Origin: Pseudomonadota bacterium
Lineage (GTDB): Bacteria > Pseudomonadota > Gammaproteobacteria > Steroidobacterales > Steroidobacteraceae
Direction: 5' to 3'
Assembly: GCA_021805865.1 (NCBI GenBank)
Contig: JAJZDX010000030.1
Location: forward strand, 1-53,847
DNA: 53,847 bases
Shown here: one piece after another, positions 39,015-47,833 of the stretch
Position numbering within the stretch: the stretch's first letter is position 1
Layout of the letters: the number at the start of each line of letters is the position of its first letter
Program-made: the position numbers and the translations under genes
Notes under the pieces: generated by a model
The model's database searches: none
The model's input: the letters and a program-made list of their open reading frames with translations, nothing else
What the model was told of the DNA's origin: nothing

Positions 39015-41597
39015 ATGACCCAGGGCACAAGCGAGCGACGGTTTCCGAAAGAGGCGGGCGCGGTCATCATCGGCCAGGGCGGCATCGTCGGGGCCTCGGT
39101 GGTCCATCACCTGCTCGAGCTGGGGTGGGACAACATCGTCGGTCTCGACAAGTCGGCAATCCCGACCGACATCGGATCGACCGCCCATGCGTCCGATTTC
39201 TGCTACATGACCAGCCACGACAAGATGTCGTGCTGCACCACGATCTACAGCCGCGACTTCTACGATCGCCTCGGGCACTACTGCCGGATCGGCGGACTGG
39301 AAGTGGCCCGCGTCGGCGATGAGGAGCGGATGCAGGAGCTCGAGCGCAAGATCGGCTCGGGCAAGGCGTTCGGCACGCGCGCGGAGCTCATCTCGGGTGC
39401 CCGGGCGAAGGAGCTGTTCCCGCTGCTCGATGAAAAGGCGATTCAGGGCGCCCTGTGGGATCCGGACGCCGGGCTGGTGGTTCCCCGCTCGCAGCGTGTC
39501 GCGGGCGTGCTCATCGAGCGCGCGGTGGCGACGGGAAGAGTGCAGATCTTCGCCAATACCCCGGCGCTGTCCATCGACGTGCATGACGGGCGGGTATGCG
39601 GCGTGGAGACGCGCAAGGGCTACATCAAGACCCCGATCGTCATATTGAGCACCGGCATCTGGGGACCGCTGCTCGCCGGGCGGGCCGGCTCGCCGCTGCC
39701 GCTCACGCCGTTCGAGCACCCGCTGCTCTTCTTCGGGCCCTATACCGAGTTTGCCGGCACCGGCAAGGAAATCGGCTACCCGCTGCTGCGCGACCAGGGA
39801 AACTCCTCGTATCTGCGCGACACGGGCGACCCCACCACTTCCGAGGGCGGGCAGATCGAGTGGGGCTACTACGAGCAGAGCGAGCCGCGCATGGTGCTCT
39901 CGCGCGAGATCGCCGAGCCGGGCGAGGCGCGGCTGTCGCCGTCGATGCGCGACATGGACATCGAGCAGGTGATGCAAGGCTACGAGCGCGCGACCGAGCT
40001 CGTGCCGCTGCTCGGGGAGCTCGGCTGGGACGCGAAACGCTCGTTCAACGGACTGATGTCAATCACGGCCGACGGCATGCCGCTGGTCGGGGAATCCCCG
40101 GAGGTCGGCGGACTGTGGTTCGCCGAGGCGGTGTGGGTCAAGGATGCCCCGGGGATCGGCAAGGTGTTTGCGGACTGGCTGGTCAAGGGACGGACGGACT
40201 GGGATCCGTTCAGCATCGACATCGCCCGCTTCTACGCGGTGCAGAAAACGCCGGCCTACGTGCTGGGCCGCTGCACCGAGACGGCCCAGAAGGTCTACAA
40301 CCCGCCGGTGCACCCGCGCGAGCCGTACCTGACCGGCCGCGACCTGCGCCGCGGCCCGTTCTGGCCGCGCGAGAAGGAGCTCGGCGGGTATTTCATGGAG
40401 GCGGCGGGCTGGGAGCGCGCCCACGGCTACAAGGCCAACGAGCCTCTGCTCGCGAAGTACCGCGAGCGCGTTCCGGAGCGGCGCAACGAGTGGGACGCGC
40501 GGCATTTCTGGCCGGTGTCCAACGCCGAGCAGCTTGCGATGAGCGACAACGTGGGGATGGTCAACCTGTCGCACTTCGCCATCTACGACGTCGGCGGCCC
40601 CGACGCCGAGGCGTTGCTGGAATATCTCTCGGTTGCCAAGGTCGGTGGCGCGACGGCGCCCGGTCGAGGCATCTATACGCACTTTCTCGATGAGGCCGGT
40701 GGAGTGCGCGCGGACCTCACCATCATCCGCATGGATGCGTCCCGGTACCGCGTGGTGTGCGGCGGTGGCACCGGGCCTCGAGATCTGATGTGGATGAAGC
40801 GCATCCGCGAGGCGCGCGGTCATCGCGTGGATATCCAGGACCGGACGGATGACATCGTCACGCTCGGCCTGTGGGGGCCGAACGCGCGGCGTGTCCTGCA
40901 GGCGGTCGCGGATGAGCCGCAGGCGCTGAGCCACGAAGGCTTCCCGTTCGCCACGGCGCATCCGATACGCGTGCGCGGCTTGCCGGTGTGGGCTTTCCGC
41001 ATCTCCTACGTGGGCGAGCAGGGGTGGGAGCTCTACGTCTCGCCGAGCTATGGCCTCGCCCTCTGGGATATTCTTTACGAGCAGGGCGTCACCCCGGTCG
41101 GCATCGAGACCTACGCCAACACCCGGCGCATGGAGAAGAGCCTGCGGCTTCAGAACGCGGATCTGCTCACGGAATACAACCTGTACGAGGCGGGTCTCGC
41201 GCGCGCCAGGATCAAGCCCGATGACTTCCACGGCAAAGCGGCGTACGTCGCGCAGCGCGAGCGCCCGCGTCAGGCGGCGTACCTGTGCACGATGAGCCTG
41301 ACGCAGAACGTGGATCGCCACGGCGTCGCACGCTATCCGGTCGGTCAATGGCCCATCCTCGATCCGGACACGGGCGAGGTGCTGATCGATGAGCTTGGCA
41401 GGCGCTCCTTCACGAGCAGCATCGCGTACGGGCCGTCGGTCGGCAAGAACATCGCGCTCGGCTACCTGCCGGAGCGCTATGCGAAGGAAGGGCGTGCGCT
41501 CGCGATGGAATATTTCGGCGAGCGTTACCCGCTGCGCGTGGAGGCGGTCGGGCAGCTCGCCCTCTACGATCCGCAGAACGAGCGGCCGAAGAGCTGA
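39015..41597 (+). CDS. FAD/GcvT-fusion dehydrogenase 1 (dimethylglycine/sarcosine dehydrogenase-like)
   Basis: 860 aa. The N-terminal DAO-type FAD domain (residues ~15-400; AVIIGQGGIVGASVVHHLLE) is fused to a GcvT folate-binding aminomethyltransferase domain (residues ~420-860; FRISYVGEQGWELYVSPSYG, GIETYANTRRMEKSLRLQNA). Related enzymes demethylate dimethylglycine, sarcosine or similar compounds and hand the one-carbon unit to THF. His58 in GSTAHAS is at the position of the histidine that binds FAD covalently, but the usual tryptophan before it (STWHAAG) is alanine and the flanking loop is unusual, so substrate specificity may differ. Its stop lies 3 nt from that of the convergent mandelate-racemase-like gene. 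No strong ribosome site is seen before ATG 39015. Confidence 0.87.
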   Translation: MTQGTSERRFPKEAGAVIIGQGGIVGASVVHHLLELGWDNIVGLDKSAIPTDIGSTAHASDFCYMTSHDKMSCCTTIYSRDFYDRLGHYCRIGGLEVARVGDEERMQELERKIGSGKAFGTRAELISGARAKELFPLLDEKAIQGALWDPDAGLVVPRSQRVAGVLIERAVATGRVQIFANTPALSIDVHDGRVCGVETRKGYIKTPIVILSTGIWGPLLAGRAGSPLPLTPFEHPLLFFGPYTEFAGTGKEIGYPLLRDQGNSSYLRDTGDPTTSEGGQIEWGYYEQSEPRMVLSREIAEPGEARLSPSMRDMDIEQVMQGYERATELVPLLGELGWDAKRSFNGLMSITADGMPLVGESPEVGGLWFAEAVWVKDAPGIGKVFADWLVKGRTDWDPFSIDIARFYAVQKTPAYVLGRCTETAQKVYNPPVHPREPYLTGRDLRRGPFWPREKELGGYFMEAAGWERAHGYKANEPLLAKYRERVPERRNEWDARHFWPVSNAEQLAMSDNVGMVNLSHFAIYDVGGPDAEALLEYLSVAKVGGATAPGRGIYTHFLDEAGGVRADLTIIRMDASRYRVVCGGGTGPRDLMWMKRIREARGHRVDIQDRTDDIVTLGLWGPNARRVLQAVADEPQALSHEGFPFATAHPIRVRGLPVWAFRISYVGEQGWELYVSPSYGLALWDILYEQGVTPVGIETYANTRRMEKSLRLQNADLLTEYNLYEAGLARARIKPDDFHGKAAYVAQRERPRQAAYLCTMSLTQNVDRHGVARYPVGQWPILDPDTGEVLIDELGRRSFTSSIAYGPSVGKNIALGYLPERYAKEGRALAMEYFGERYPLRVEAVGQLALYDPQNERPKS

Positions 41598-41600
41598 GCC

Positions 41601-42749
41601 CTAAAGCCGCGTGGCCGCGAGGGTGCGCTCGTCGAGGCGGTAGCCCATCCCCGGGGTGTCCGGGAGGTTCAGCCAGCCCGCGCGGTCCGCCCGCAAAGGC
41701 TCCGCCATGATGAAATCGCGCCGCTCGAGCGTCCACTCGGGCGGGTCGTAGGGGAACTCGATGAACGGGGAATCGCCCAGGCCCGCGCTCAGGTGGGCGT
41801 TGGCGGTGAGACCCATGCCGTTGGTCCAGGTGTGCGGGGTGAACAGCACGTTGTGCTCCTGCGCCATCGTGAGCACCCGTCTCAGGCCGGTGATCCCGCC
41901 GACCAGTGCGGCGTCGGGCTGCAGGACATCGATGCAGCCCGAGTCGATCAGGTCACGCAGCTCATGGATTTCCCGCGTCATCTCCCCGGCGGCAATTCTG
42001 ACGTCAGTCGCTTCACGCAGGGTTTTCATCCCGATGCGGTCGCCGCGGTGCAGCGGCTCCTCCATCCAGTACACCCCCAGCCGCTCGAGCTCCCGCGCGA
42101 CGGCGAGGGCGTCCTTCAGGGTCCAGGGCGCCTGGGTATCCCAGGGCATGCGCCAGCCCTGATTGCAGTCGACGAGGAGCGTCAGCCGCTCCCCCACGCT
42201 CTTGCGCACGGCCTCGAGCGCGCGGATGTCCTCCCGCCACTGGCCGCGCTGAAAGCGGATCTTCAGCGCGGAGAATCCCTCCTCGAGGTAACGGCCGGCC
42301 TGCTCGGCGAGCTGGCGCGGATCGCGCAGCGTGCCCGATGAGGCGTACGCGCGCACCCTGTTCGAGAGGCCCCCGAGCAGCCGCCAGCACGGTTGCCCGG
42401 TGATCTTGCCGGCGAGGTCCCACAGCGCCAGATCGAGCGGCCAGCAGCGCCCGTAGTGGAAGTCGATGTGCGAGAGAACCCGGTAGTGTCGCTCGAGCGC
42501 GAGCGCATCCCGGCCGATGAACAGGTCCTCGTGGCCGGCGAAGCCCACCATCAGGTCGCCCGAGGCGCAGCCCTCGAGCCCGGTGTCGGTCGCGACCCTC
42601 ACGATCGTGGCGTCGAAGTGCGCCCGCGGGCGGGTGTCCCAGCTGGCGTGAAACGGCGGGTCGAGCGCCAGCCGGTGATGGGTGATCCGGATCGAGGCGA
42701 TCCGATGCCCCGAGAAGGCGGCCTCGGGCTGTTCGGGCGATGCACTCAT
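41601..42749 (-). CDS. Enolase-superfamily enzyme, mandelate-racemase type
   Basis: 382 aa with an N-terminal capping domain and a TIM-barrel. Metal ligands are Asp194 (VDCNQGW), Glu230/231 (WMEEPL) and Glu256 (AAGEM). The Asp279 (QPDAALVGG) and His306 (FTPHTW) pair matches the mandelate racemase dyad. On the other face the KxK motif is Lys163-Ile-Arg165, so the second lysine is arginine; that favours dehydration or a one-base mechanism over simple racemisation (inference). HpbD, a betaine epimerase of this superfamily, has lysine on both faces, so this is probably not HpbD. Start ATG 42749 overlaps the ALDH stop (ATGA), so the two are translated together. Substrate unknown, perhaps a hydroxylated acid linked to the aldehyde step. 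Confidence 0.85.
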   Translation of the reverse strand: MSASPEQPEAAFSGHRIASIRITHHRLALDPPFHASWDTRPRAHFDATIVRVATDTGLEGCASGDLMVGFAGHEDLFIGRDALALERHYRVLSHIDFHYGRCWPLDLALWDLAGKITGQPCWRLLGGLSNRVRAYASSGTLRDPRQLAEQAGRYLEEGFSALKIRFQRGQWREDIRALEAVRKSVGERLTLLVDCNQGWRMPWDTQAPWTLKDALAVARELERLGVYWMEEPLHRGDRIGMKTLREATDVRIAAGEMTREIHELRDLIDSGCIDVLQPDAALVGGITGLRRVLTMAQEHNVLFTPHTWTNGMGLTANAHLSAGLGDSPFIEFPYDPPEWTLERRDFIMAEPLRADRAGWLNLPDTPGMGYRLDERTLAATRL

Positions 42750-44272
42750 TTGTAAGCCGTCCAGATGGTCTTGAGATCGCAGTACTTCTCGAGCGCGTGA
42801 GGGGAGCGGTCGCGCCCCGAGCCCGATTGCTTGAATCCACCGAAGGGGGTGGCGAGCGAGGAGCGATCGTAGGTGTTGACCCAGACGGTGCCCGCGCGCA
42901 GCGCGCCTGTCAGGCGGTGGGCGGCGTTCATGTCCGAAGTCCAGACACCTGCGGCGAGACCGTAGGGGGAGTCGTTGGCGAGGTGGATCGCCTGCGCCTC
43001 GTCCTTGAAGCCCGTCACCGTGAGCACCGGCCCGAAGATCTCCTCACGGGCGACGCGAGCCCCGGCCGGCACCTGATCGAGGATGGTGGCCTCGACATAA
43101 CAGCCACCTGAATCCTGCAACACACGGCGCCCGCCCAGGACGAGGCGGGCGCCCTCGCCGACGCCGCTGTCAATGTACCCCAGCACCCGCAGCGTGTGCC
43201 GCTCATCGATCAGCGCTCCCATGCGCGTGCCCGGATCGAGCGGATGGCCGAGCGTGATCGAGCGGGCGACGCGCGCGATCTCCTGCACCAGCTCCTGCCG
43301 GATGCCCTCCTGGGCGAGCACCCGCGAGCCGGCGTGACAGGTCTCGCCGCTGTTGTAAAAGATGCCCCAGGCGATGCCTTCGGCCGCTGCCGCAAGGTCC
43401 GCATCCGGCAGCACGATCTGGGGGCTCTTGCCGCCGCACTCGAGCGCGATGCGCTTCAGATTCGACTCGCCGGCATGGCGCAGCATGAGCTTGCCGACCT
43501 CGGTCGAGCCCGTGAAGCCGACCAGGTCCACGTCCTGATGCCGCGCCAGCGCCTGTCCGGCTTCCTCCCCGAAGCCCGGCACCACGTTGAGCACCCCGGG
43601 CGCCAGCCCCGCCTCGAGGCCGAGCTGCGCCAGGCGGATGGCGCTCAAGGGGGACTGCTCGGCGGGCTTCAGCACGACCGAGTTGCCCGCGAGCAGCGCC
43701 GGGGCGAGCTTCCAGGCGCTGATGATGAGCGGGTAGTTCCAGGGCACGATGGCCGCCACGACCCCGAGCGGCTCGCGCCGGATGAGCGCCTGCTCGCCGG
43801 GCGGGGTGGGGGCGATCTCGTCGTAGAGCTTATCGGCGAGCTCCGCGTAGTAGGCCATGCACTCGGCGGCCGATGGCACATCGACGCGCACCGAGTCGAG
43901 GATGGGCTTGCCGACATCGAGGGTCTCGAGGAGCGCGAGTTGCTCGAGCTCGCCGCGGATGAGCTCGGCGAACTTGAGCAGCACCCGTTTGCGTGCACGC
44001 GGATCGAGGGTCCGCCAGGCACCGGTCTCGAATGCATTGCGCGCGGCGTCCACGGCCAGGTCCACGTCCTCGGGTCCGCACCGGGCCACCTTCGCCAGGA
44101 TCCGCCCGTCGATGGGGCTGATGTCCTCGAATGTCCGCCCGCTGCGCGACTCGAGAAGCTGGCCGCCGATGAAGGCGCGGCCCTCGGGACGCATCGCCGC
44201 GGCGAGCCGCTCCCATTCCGTGCGAGGGCGTGTCTCGAGCGCCGGGGATTTCATGCGCTGAGCGTTCCACAT
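42746..44272 (-). CDS. NAD(P)+-dependent aldehyde dehydrogenase (betaine-aldehyde/aminoaldehyde type)
   Basis: 508 aa. Oxidises an aldehyde to the acid in the cytoplasm. All catalytic residues are present: Asn179 in PWNYP, Glu278 in LECGGKSP and Cys312 in NSGETCHAG, plus the cofactor loop GFTGSTEVGK and EEIFGPVLTV. Overall sequence looks like the betaine aldehyde / gamma-glutamyl-aminobutyraldehyde (PuuC) group, which suits trimethylaminated or amino aldehydes. Start ATG 44272 follows GGAGGGG by ~8 nt. Divergent from the LysR gene and coupled to the mandelate-racemase-like gene. It could complete the GMC dehydrogenase reaction (choline to betaine), but they are 7 kb apart and separately controlled. 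Confidence 0.9.
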   Translation of the reverse strand: MWNAQRMKSPALETRPRTEWERLAAAMRPEGRAFIGGQLLESRSGRTFEDISPIDGRILAKVARCGPEDVDLAVDAARNAFETGAWRTLDPRARKRVLLKFAELIRGELEQLALLETLDVGKPILDSVRVDVPSAAECMAYYAELADKLYDEIAPTPPGEQALIRREPLGVVAAIVPWNYPLIISAWKLAPALLAGNSVVLKPAEQSPLSAIRLAQLGLEAGLAPGVLNVVPGFGEEAGQALARHQDVDLVGFTGSTEVGKLMLRHAGESNLKRIALECGGKSPQIVLPDADLAAAAEGIAWGIFYNSGETCHAGSRVLAQEGIRQELVQEIARVARSITLGHPLDPGTRMGALIDERHTLRVLGYIDSGVGEGARLVLGGRRVLQDSGGCYVEATILDQVPAGARVAREEIFGPVLTVTGFKDEAQAIHLANDSPYGLAAGVWTSDMNAAHRLTGALRAGTVWVNTYDRSSLATPFGGFKQSGSGRDRSPHALEKYCDLKTIWTAYK

Positions 44273-44298
44273 TTCAAGCCCCCCTCCAAGCCGAGAAA

Positions 44299-44339
44299 TT
44301 GGCTGCGGGCATCGAAAAAAGGCATGGGATTTGGCTGCG
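44299..44339. promoter_or_regulatory. Direct repeat in the ALDH/LysR divergent promoter region
   Basis: TTGGCTGCG occurs at 44299-44307 and again at 44331-44339, 32 bp apart (about three helical turns) and in the same orientation, in the 149-bp gap between the divergent ALDH and lysR-type genes. This is a plausible binding site for the adjacent LysR protein. Confidence 0.45.
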
Positions 44340-44385
44340 CGGGGACCGCTCGGAACGCTAGTATGCCGTCACTCGCACCCCTTGA

Positions 44386-44405
44386 GGCGGACGGGGTCGT
44401 CCGCC
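44386..44405 (+). promoter_or_regulatory. Hairpin just upstream of the LysR gene ribosome site
   Basis: GGCGGAC and GTCCGCC form a perfect 7-bp stem around a 6-nt loop. It ends 5 nt before the ribosome site GGGAGG (44411-44416), with ATG at 44422. It probably lies in the 5' leader and could influence translation of the regulator. Confidence 0.35.
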
Positions 44406-44421
44406 GCTGCGGGAGGCTTCG

Positions 44422-45411
44422 ATGGGTAAAAAGACGATCGATCGACGCTGGCTGCCGCTCAATGCGCTTCGCGCCTTCGAGGGGGTGGCCAAGCACGGCA
44501 GCTTCACGGCCGCGGCGCATGCGCTGCTCATCTCCCAGAGCGCGCTCTCGCGACACGTCATCTCGCTCGAGCAGCTGATCGGGGTGCAGTTGTTCGAGCG
44601 CCGGCCCCACTCGCTCACCCTCACCAAGGCCGGCCAACACCTGCTGCCGGCCGTCGCCAAGTCCTTCGACCGCCTGGAATACGCGATCGATGACATCCGC
44701 AACGAGGGCGCGCCCGCCCAGCGCACGCTGCGGGTGCAGATGCCACCGAGCTTCGCCGTGCAGCTCGCCGTGCCCATCCTCAGGGACTTTCGCAAAACGA
44801 GCGCCGAGGTGGATATCGATCTGGTGAGTCCCGCCGCGGTGGGCCCTCTCTTCGGAGACGTGGATGTGGCGGTCGTGTACTCCAAGCCCACGGTGACGGA
44901 TCTGGTGGCGGACCTTCTCTGGCCGGTGCAGCTGCGCATCCTCTGCCATCCGCAGGTCGCCGAGCAGCATCGTGACAAGGACTTGGCCGCCTTCATCGAA
45001 GCCAATGAGATCGTGCATGTGCGATATGCAGGGGAGCCGAGGCACCAGGCCTGGTCCGAGTTCCTGCGCAAGAACGGACTTGGCGCGGTGAACGTGGAGC
45101 GGGGGCTGGTGTTCGATACCGCGGTGCTCGCGGTGCAGTACGCCTTGAGCGGCCAGGGCATCGTGCTCGTCGATCCCCATCTGTGGACCGAGGAGGTCCG
45201 CGCCGGCAGGCTCGTCAGCCCGTTCGCCGAAGAGCTCGACAAGGGCTACGGTTACTACCTCATTACCCATCCGGAAGGGCTCGCCGACACGGCGATCGCG
45301 TTGTTCAGGTCCTGGCTGATCGAGAGATTCGGCCGGGACGGAGCGGTGGCGCAACCCGCGGTGCAGCTCGCGGTGTCGAACGAGTGGCAGGCTGTGGAGA
45401 GTCAGGTCTGA
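44422..45411 (+). CDS. LysR-family regulator (GcvA-like)
   Basis: 329 aa. N-terminal winged helix-turn-helix (residues ~12-71: LNALRAFEGVAKHGSFTAAA, QSALSRHVISLEQLIGVQLF) and a periplasmic-binding-fold effector domain (90-300). Sequence style is close to GcvA. Ribosome site GGGAGG 5 nt before ATG 44422. Divergent from the ALDH operon. Unusually for a LysR gene it also heads its own probable target operon: its stop codon overlaps the start of GcvT-fusion dehydrogenase 2 in TGATG. Effector is likely a glycine- or betaine-type metabolite (inference). Confidence 0.92.
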   Translation: MGKKTIDRRWLPLNALRAFEGVAKHGSFTAAAHALLISQSALSRHVISLEQLIGVQLFERRPHSLTLTKAGQHLLPAVAKSFDRLEYAIDDIRNEGAPAQRTLRVQMPPSFAVQLAVPILRDFRKTSAEVDIDLVSPAAVGPLFGDVDVAVVYSKPTVTDLVADLLWPVQLRILCHPQVAEQHRDKDLAAFIEANEIVHVRYAGEPRHQAWSEFLRKNGLGAVNVERGLVFDTAVLAVQYALSGQGIVLVDPHLWTEEVRAGRLVSPFAEELDKGYGYYLITHPEGLADTAIALFRSWLIERFGRDGAVAQPAVQLAVSNEWQAVESQV

Positions 45412-47819
45412 TGAAGAGTCATGCGAGAGTGGTGGTCGTCGGCGGCGGAGTGGTCGGCGCGAGCGTGCTGTATCACCTCACGAAGGCCGGCTGGCCGCAG
45501 GTGATGCTGATCGAGCGGGACGAGCTTACCTGCGGCTCGACCTGGCACGCCGCCGGCGGCATGCACACCGTCAACGGGGATCCCAACGTCGCGCGCCTGC
45601 AGCAGTACACCATCAATCTGTATCGCGAGATCGAGCGCATCTCCGGCCAGTCCTGCGGGGTGCACCTCACCGGTGGGCTCATGCTCGCCGGTACCCGAGA
45701 GCGGCTCGACTGGCTGAAGATGGCCCGGGCCCGCGGCCGCTATCTCGGCATGGAGCTCGAGCTCATCTCGGTCGATGAGGCCGCGCGGCGCTTTCCGCTG
45801 CTCGACAAGCGGCATTTCGTGGGCGCGCTGTACGATCCGGTGGAAGGGCATGTCGATCCCTACGGTGTCACGCACGCCTACGCCAAGGCCGCCCAGATCG
45901 GCGGTGCGGAGGTGGTGAGACACACGCGTGTGATGGCCCTGAAGCCCCGCTCCGACGGCACCTGGGACGTCGTCACGGACCACGGCAATGTGCATGCCGA
46001 GCACGTTGTGAATGCCGGTGGTCTGTGGGCGCGCGAAGTCGGCAGGATGGTCGGCCTCGAGCTGCCGATTCTGGCCATGGAGCACCAGTACCTCATCACC
46101 GAGGACGTGCCGCAGATCGCCGGGCTCCCCGAGCAGCTGCATTGCATCGACTTCGAGGGCGAGATCTACCTGCGGGAGGAGCGCCGCGGCATGCTGCTTG
46201 GAACCTACGAGCGCGCCGGGGTGCCCTGGTCGCCTCGCGAGACACCGTGGGATTTCACGCAAAGCCTTCTGCCGAACGACCTGGAGCGCATCGCCCCGAG
46301 CCTGGAGGTGGCCTTCCAGCACTTTCCCGCGCTCGCAGAGGTCGGGATCCGCAAGGTGGTGAACGGCCCCTTCACTTTCGCGCCCGACGGCAATCCGCTC
46401 ATCGGGCCCGTCCGGGGCCTGAGGAACTTCTGGGTCGCCTGCGGTGTGATGGCCGGATTCAGCCAGGGCGGGGGCGTGGGGCTCGCGCTCTCTCGCTGGA
46501 TGGTGGACGGGGATCCGGGCTCCGATGTGTGGGCGATGGACGTGGCGCGCTACGGGGACTGGGCGACGCTCGCCTACACCAACACCAAGGTGCGCGAGAA
46601 CTACTCGCGCCGCTTCAGGATCCGCTTCCCGAACGAGGAGCTTACGGCGGCGCGGCCGCTGCGCACCACGCCGGTTTACGACCGGCTGGAAGCTGCGCAT
46701 GCGGTGTTCGGGGAGTACTGCGGGCTCGAGCACGCGCTGTGGTTCGCACCGAGCCGCGCCGAGGCACACGAGGACATCACGTTCCATCGCTCAAATGCGC
46801 ATGCGCACGTGGGAGCGGAATGCCGCGCGGTGCAGCAGGGCGTCGGCCTCATCGAAACCTCCAACTACGGAAAGATCGAGGTGAGCGGGCCCGGCGCGGA
46901 GGAATGGCTCTCGCGCGTGATGGCCAACCGGGTCCCCGCGGTGGGGCGCATCACTCTGACACCGATGCTCAACGAGCGCGGCAAGCTGATCGGTGACTTC
47001 ACGATGTGCCGTCCGTGCGCCGACCGCGTGCTGCTCGTCGGCACCTACGCCGCCGAGAGCCACTACCTGCGCTGGTTCGAGCGCCATCTGTCCCCCGGGG
47101 TCGCGGTGCGCCCATGCACGATGGAGCACGTCGGGTTCGCGATGGCCGGTCCCGCCTCGCGGGCGCTGCTGCAGAGCCTGGTGCGCGAGGATCTGTCGGA
47201 CGCGGCGTTCCCGTTCCTCTCGTTCCGGCGGGTCGATGTCGGCATGATCCCGGCGCTCATCGGACGGATCTCCTTCACCGGGGAGCTCGGCTACGAGATC
47301 TGGGTTGGCCCCGACTATCAGCGCGCGCTGTACGATCTGGTGGTGTCCGCCGGGAGCGGGCAGGGACTGAGGCTCTTCGGGGGGCGAGCACTCAACGCCA
47401 TGCGCATCGAGAAGTCCTTCGGCAATTGGGCGCGCGAGTTCCGGCCGATCTACGGTCCTTTCGAGGCCGGGCTCGGCCGCTTCGTCGATTTCGGGAAGGA
47501 GGCGTTCATCGGGCGCGCCGCCGCGCTCGAGGAGCGCGAGCAGGGGGGGGAGCGGCGGCTGGCGACCTTCGCCGTGCAGGCCTCGCAAGCCGACGCCATG
47601 GGCGATGAGCCGATCTGGCACGACGGCAAGGTGATCGGCTGGGTCACCTCCGGCGCCTACGGCCACCGGGTCGGCCGCTCGCTCGCGCTCGGGTACATCG
47701 AGGCGGGGGTGCGCGATGAGACCGGGGGTTTCGAGATCGAGATCCTGGGCGAGCGGTGCCCGGCGCAGCGCCTGAGCGCCGCTCCCTATGATCCGAGCGG
47801 CGCGCGCATGCGCGCCTGA
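45411..47819 (+). CDS. FAD/GcvT-fusion dehydrogenase 2 (dimethylglycine/sarcosine dehydrogenase)
   Basis: 802 aa. FAD domain starts VVVVGGGVVGASVLYHLTKA; GSTWHAAGG carries His46, the residue that binds FAD covalently in dimethylglycine and sarcosine dehydrogenases. The C-terminal half (~430-800) is a folate-binding GcvT domain (VGLIETSNYGKIEVSGPGAE; ISFTGELGYEIWVGPDYQRA; ALNAMRIEKSFGNWAREF). Expected reaction: oxidative N-demethylation with formation of methylene-THF. ATG 45411 shares one base with the LysR stop (TGATG); the frame is open upstream, but that is shadow. Unlike dehydrogenase 1, it keeps the canonical STWHAAG motif, so it is the better candidate for a true DMGDH/SARDH. Confidence 0.93.
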   Translation: MKSHARVVVVGGGVVGASVLYHLTKAGWPQVMLIERDELTCGSTWHAAGGMHTVNGDPNVARLQQYTINLYREIERISGQSCGVHLTGGLMLAGTRERLDWLKMARARGRYLGMELELISVDEAARRFPLLDKRHFVGALYDPVEGHVDPYGVTHAYAKAAQIGGAEVVRHTRVMALKPRSDGTWDVVTDHGNVHAEHVVNAGGLWAREVGRMVGLELPILAMEHQYLITEDVPQIAGLPEQLHCIDFEGEIYLREERRGMLLGTYERAGVPWSPRETPWDFTQSLLPNDLERIAPSLEVAFQHFPALAEVGIRKVVNGPFTFAPDGNPLIGPVRGLRNFWVACGVMAGFSQGGGVGLALSRWMVDGDPGSDVWAMDVARYGDWATLAYTNTKVRENYSRRFRIRFPNEELTAARPLRTTPVYDRLEAAHAVFGEYCGLEHALWFAPSRAEAHEDITFHRSNAHAHVGAECRAVQQGVGLIETSNYGKIEVSGPGAEEWLSRVMANRVPAVGRITLTPMLNERGKLIGDFTMCRPCADRVLLVGTYAAESHYLRWFERHLSPGVAVRPCTMEHVGFAMAGPASRALLQSLVREDLSDAAFPFLSFRRVDVGMIPALIGRISFTGELGYEIWVGPDYQRALYDLVVSAGSGQGLRLFGGRALNAMRIEKSFGNWAREFRPIYGPFEAGLGRFVDFGKEAFIGRAAALEEREQGGERRLATFAVQASQADAMGDEPIWHDGKVIGWVTSGAYGHRVGRSLALGYIEAGVRDETGGFEIEILGERCPAQRLSAAPYDPSGARMRA

Positions 47820-47833
47820 GCGGGAGCGAGACG

